From NCBI RefSeq assembly GCF_032362555.1, contig NC_083519.1, positions 1,257,501 to 1,321,500 of the forward strand: 64,000 nucleotides of DNA, given 5' to 3'. Below the pieces are notes generated by a model that ran no database searches, was not told where the DNA came from, and was given only the letters and a program-made list of their open reading frames with translations. Made by a program: the position numbers and the translations under genes. Each line of letters starts with the position of its first letter. The first letter of the stretch is position 1. Positions 59,689-64,000 of the stretch are shown piece by piece. This DNA is from Amyelois transitella (lineage: Eukaryota > Arthropoda > Insecta > Lepidoptera > Pyralidae).

Positions 59689-61044
59689 GACGCCGTGTGT
59701 TCCACTAGACTTGTCTCACCCGACTGGCTTCATTCAACGCCTGTCAGACCACGTGCGCATTTTGAATGGGCTCCGCGTATCACACTACTATAATGCGGGG
59801 TCGTGTGTCTGTTTGTACGCACAGATGTTATCGTTATGTTATTTTATCGTTATTTGTTTTTAACATCTTATATCCCAAGTTTTTATCAATTGTGTGATTC
59901 TGACAGCTTCATGGGAAAATGTTTATCTAAACAAGATTTTAAAAAAACATATTACTAAACAAACAAATATTTTGTAATGTAGATGATATTATAGATCAAG
60001 AACCTATATAAACTTGAAGGTAAGTCTAAATATTTTTCATAACTAAACGTAAATTGAACCGCTCAAACTTATGAATAAAAAATAAAAAAAAATTCGTATA
60101 TTAACATTTTTATACTATAAATAAACTTATTAACTTTTGACAGACAAACCACTAGATATTACATAATATCACATTTATTACATCTATGGATCATATCTGA
60201 TTAAACCCATTTAACCCATACGTAACAAGCTTAAATGATAAGCACCTGAATATAAAAAAGTATGACGTATGTTTTTGTTTTTCATAATAAACGTAAGAAA
60301 TGTTATTTGACCAATTAATCTCCGAAGGACAAGTGCTGACAGTAGTCTTATTCCGACGACTTCCAGTAATCTATGATCAGCTTATTACATTACGGGGGAA
60401 CTAAATACAGCTTGAGTTAAGGATATTCCAATAAGTGAAAGTACTTATTTCCTTGTCGAATCTTATGTCATAAAGAACAAAGATGGAAAGTTCAGTATCT
60501 TTATAAATCCAGGTGAATTAAAAGTTCATCGGCACATCACTCAAATAATTGTAATTCGTGGTCAACATAACAATTATCTGTCAAGCAAAGCATCTGCGCA
60601 GCCAGGTGTTCGGCGCTGCGCGTGCGATCATTGTCACTTTTTTTGCGCAGCCGAGGACAAGTTAAATGATCCATATTTTCATCGTTATTTTAGGATTTGG
60701 TATATTCTAGAATACCTTGTGGTTCCCGACCGCTTGGCGCAGTCACCTAATAAACTTATTTACGTCATGTCGTACCTAATTTTGTTTGAAATTAAACTGT
60801 ATTTCGTCCATTCTATGATATTTGTTTATGAAGATTTTATAAAACTTTATAAAAAAAAAGTTTAGTAAAATCAAAACGAACCAATTGGAAGAGACAACAA
60901 ACAACTACATAACATTGACTAAAGTGTTATTATGTAACTACCAAATTTAAACGAGATAAGTAAACAGATTGTATAAAACTTGTATATTTCATAATAAATA
61001 ACCGAAAAAGACATACAAAGTAAACAACTCTCATGTTCGCAAGA
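59689..61044. other. Intergenic region upstream of sorbitol dehydrogenase 2
   Basis: Presumed promoter and 5' UTR of sorbitol dehydrogenase 2 at its left, including an E-box CACGTG at 59750-59755, and the 3' flank of the next gene at its right. Otherwise AT rich without a supported gene or a recognised repeat. Confidence 0.5.
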
Positions 61045-63294
61045 TCACGCCCGATACAACATGTCGGGGAAGGACAGCGCCGCGAACACCGTCAGAACCA
61101 GGACTGAGTACACCGTCACCAGGATGTCGCGCTTCATCTTCAGACACGGATCAAACTCCTCGTTCACACAAAAACCATTCGTTGTCAAACGTTTACATTT
61201 TTTTACAATTTTCACCGCACCAACCTTCTCTTCTATGACACGTTCTAAATTTGACGTTTTAAATTTAGGCGCTTCATCAATATTTTTAATTACCTCGGTT
61301 ATTTTTTCAGTAGTTATTACGGGAGTTTCATCTTGGCCAGTATTATCAATTAACTCTATGATTTTGTTTTGAGAACGTGAACCAATGTCGGAGTATAAAA
61401 TATCTTTACACGAAAACATGGACTGAGTGGAAGATTCACTCAGCACGCCCATCACTGAATTAGTTATACTCGTGCCTGTTGTTATAGTGATTGGGAAAGA
61501 GAAGAAATTAGGCGGGACATCGGTAAAAGAATTACGGTATTGTTTCCCAGGTACATCAGCGGATATTTCTTTATCAACGTACGTTGGCTGTTCCTTAATC
61601 GAAACATTAGTGCATACCTCAGCTACTTCAGTTTGATGCCCTTTCAAATCACGCTCATCACTGTTCGTGATGTAGAAAGAATAACTGCTAGGACTAGAAT
61701 CAACCATCGGTTTGCCGTTGTCCACACCGCTGATTGTAACCAATTCCTCAGGACAGCATTTTGCACAATTTTCTAAATTGGCAGCATTGTTTAAAATGGT
61801 CTCCAATTGTAAACAATGCTTACTTTCGGAAAGATTCAAGACTTGAGTCTGGGTAATTTTCTGAATTTCGTTTAATAATCCAACCAGCATGTCTAAGGAG
61901 GTGGAGTATTCGATATTATCTGCACTAGGTTGATCTGTATTCAAAATTTCGTTTCCTTTCTTGGCGGATAAAGTATCATAATTTTCTTTGTCTTTTAAAT
62001 TTTCAAGTTCCTTTTCGTCACTCTTTGTATTATTTTTTGAATCTGGGACTACAGCATTAATGGAGCAAGATGTGTCATCGTCACAAGAAGTTCCCCGGGT
62101 TTCACTGTTAGGAGGAAGATGTTCTAAAGCGTCATTCGATAATTGTCCTTTAAAAGTTTGACAGGTGTAGTCTTTTGTCAATCGAGATCTATTCGCCGTA
62201 ATATTAACGTTTTCGTCCGTTTTCCTTAGTTCTTCTTTTTTATGTTCATCTGTCAAAGACGTCATTTCAAGTTTTTGGCATGTTCTAGAAGAATTATATT
62301 TTGGAAATGCGTAACCGATGGTCGAAATTTGCATTGGCACGGGAGAACAGCGCCAGTCCACTTTAGGTCTAGTCAATATCGGGATAGCATTTTGCAGCTC
62401 TGTCATTTTATTTGTAAACGAACAGTTTTTCAATTCGAAGTCTTGCGACATAGAGGTTTTCAGCACCACGGAGCCCACATCACCCGACTGCACCACCATC
62501 ATATGCTGCATCGACTGTTTGGGAGTTATTGTCAAATTTTTAATGCGCAATCGTTTCTGGAAATTGCCAATCGACATTTGGCGGTATAACGCATTTTCCA
62601 ATCTTTGTAATTCTGTAGACGAATTGTGATTTCGTAATTCCTGTTTTATTTTAATATCTACAGCACTTTCTGAGTGTTCGTTGTCATTTCTACCTTCGAA
62701 GTCTTCAACAGCTGTATGGATATTGTCTTTGAAGATACTAAGTTCAGAATCGAAGGGCAATAAGCGATCATTTTGTTTTGACAAATCTTCTTCGACGTAC
62801 ACCTCATCTGTGTTCTCCAGGCCTTCGGAGAGGGCGCTCAGAGCCGGGGCTGTGGTTTTGATCATTGTGTCGATGATATTGTGAAGCTCGCTGCCTATCG
62901 CTGTGGATTCCTCGTTGGATGGACTCGACGTCATTGAAGCTGAAATAAATAATCATTGCAAATTTTCGTGCTGATGAAATTACAAAACTTTAGAAAATTT
63001 TGAACCTATCGCAGTAATAAGATTAATGAACAAGATGTTAAAAATTATGTCCATGAGGACAAGCTGGAGCCTGTATAAATTCCAATTTGAAATATTAAAT
63101 GAAAACTACTTTCGTACAAAAAAAAACGAGTATCTGCCTTCTATATTTTGTCAAAGGATTACAAAACGCTTACCAAGATCAATGTCTTTGGGTAAAAGCG
63201 GCACTCGCGACTTCTTTGGCACCCGCTGCTCGCCCGGGCTCTGCACGCCGGTGCGACCGTAGTGGTTTTTCACGTAAGACTCGACTGCAACCAT
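61045..63294 (-). CDS. Unrecognised 671-aa acidic protein with a C-terminal membrane anchor
   Basis: Two exons on the minus strand: 63174-63294 and 61045-62939, joined in phase. The start at 63294 gives MVAVESYVKNHYGRTG, spliced at Asp-Leu to the long exon. Most of the protein is low-complexity polar, rich in Ser, Thr, Asn, Glu and Lys, and looks disordered. A hydrophobic stretch (ILVTVYSVLVLTVFAALSF) about 10 residues from the C-terminus suggests a tail anchor, leaving the bulk in the cytosol or nucleoplasm. A Cys-rich patch (NCAKCCPEEL) lies in the middle. No catalytic motif or known domain was recognised; no function is proposed. The exon is far longer than any chance frame and has a proper acceptor. 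Confidence 0.75.
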
Positions 63295-64000
63295 TTTCTC
63301 TTTGCTGCAGAATTAATAAATGTCTAAATATAATCTCGGAATGCATCATGAAGACGCATTGTAAAAGGCACCTTTCTGTTACATTGTACATGTAACAATT
63401 ATTAATTTGCAAGGCATTGTGACTTGGTCATGGCAGTAAGTCTCTGTCGTAACCGAAATAAGTGATTTTGATTTTGCTAACCATTTTTGTAAGTTACACC
63501 GAAACACCTGCGCTGAAGTCAAAATATTTGAGCCTATCAGCCAATCTGACCGCGCCATTTAAACCCGCGAATTGAACTGTCCGCTATTATGAACGAGACA
63601 GCATGAAACATATTGTTTTTGGATTTTATGTTTTAGGTTCTTGTAATAGGGTTGTTATTTAATTGAGTTATCATTCCGTTTGATTCGACAGTACATTGTG
63701 CTACTCTGCGCAGTCGATGCCGATGCAACTTATAAATGTGGTAGTAGAATAATGTACAAATTGGACCAATCCATCTCTTTTCCATGGATGTCGTAAAAGG
63801 CGACTAAGGGATAGGCTTATAAACTTTGGATTCTTCTTTAAGGCGATGGGGCTAGCACCCTGTAACTATTTGAATCTCAATTCTTTCTTAAAGCCAAATA
63901 GCTGAACGTGGCCTATCAGTCTTTTCAAGAGTGTTGGCTCTGTCTACCCCGCAAGTGATATAGACGTGATTATATGTATGTATTTAATAGTACTATGACT
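63295..64000. other. 5' flank of the tail-anchored protein gene
   Basis: About 460 bp of unique DNA upstream of the gene, including ATTTAAACCCGCG near 63558, followed by a family B element (63760-63975). No other gene is visible before the window edge. Confidence 0.5.
63760..63975 (+). mobile_element. Family B element
   Basis: GGACCAATCCATCTCTTTTC to ATATAGACGTGATTATATG; the GTGTGGTTCCCGG head is missing. Confidence 0.7.

Overview
This is an animal nuclear genome window, almost certainly from a moth. Genes have many short exons with GT/AG introns. AT-rich non-coding DNA is packed with families typical of Lepidoptera: a tRNA-derived SINE, a roughly 260 bp interspersed element that ends in TATG/CATA microsatellite, Helitrons with TC...CTAG ends, and LINE fragments. 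I cannot name the species. All exon models below were assembled by eye from splice sites and reading phase; the exon lengths add up in frame for every complete gene.

Layout. 1-116 (+): last codons of an unidentified gene. 282-1271 (-): small secreted Cys-containing protein. 2116-5054 (+): protein resembling the Pol I factor TAF1C. 6285-10307 (-): Tim50, a mitochondrial import receptor, head to head with 10612-35529 (+): the Bloom-syndrome RecQ helicase BLM in 21 exons, 1383 aa. BLM introns hold a long frameshifted CR1-like LINE, an internally deleted LINE that keeps ORF1, Helitrons and SINEs. 37390-43668 (-) and 45674-59688 (-): tandem sorbitol dehydrogenase paralogues with the same exon plan. 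The first carries an in-frame stop, and the second looks intact (358 aa). An intron of the second holds a complete DDE transposon (55282-57328) with an intact transposase ORF and inverted repeats of about 90 bp. 61045-63294 (-): unrecognised 671-aa protein with a C-terminal membrane anchor.

Most unusual feature. Exon 3' ends, usually with the 5' splice site, have been tandemly copied into the following intron again and again. In BLM: exon 10 (46 copies of about 30 bp), exon 13 (95 bp, 12 full copies plus one partial) and exon 14 (one old copy). In the two sorbitol dehydrogenase genes: 148 bp units (five plus a partial), about 150 bp units (two extra copies), an 83 bp duplication, and one exon fragment without its donor. 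A separate 185 bp array ends at a BLM acceptor. I regard this repeated exon/donor duplication as the observation most worth following.
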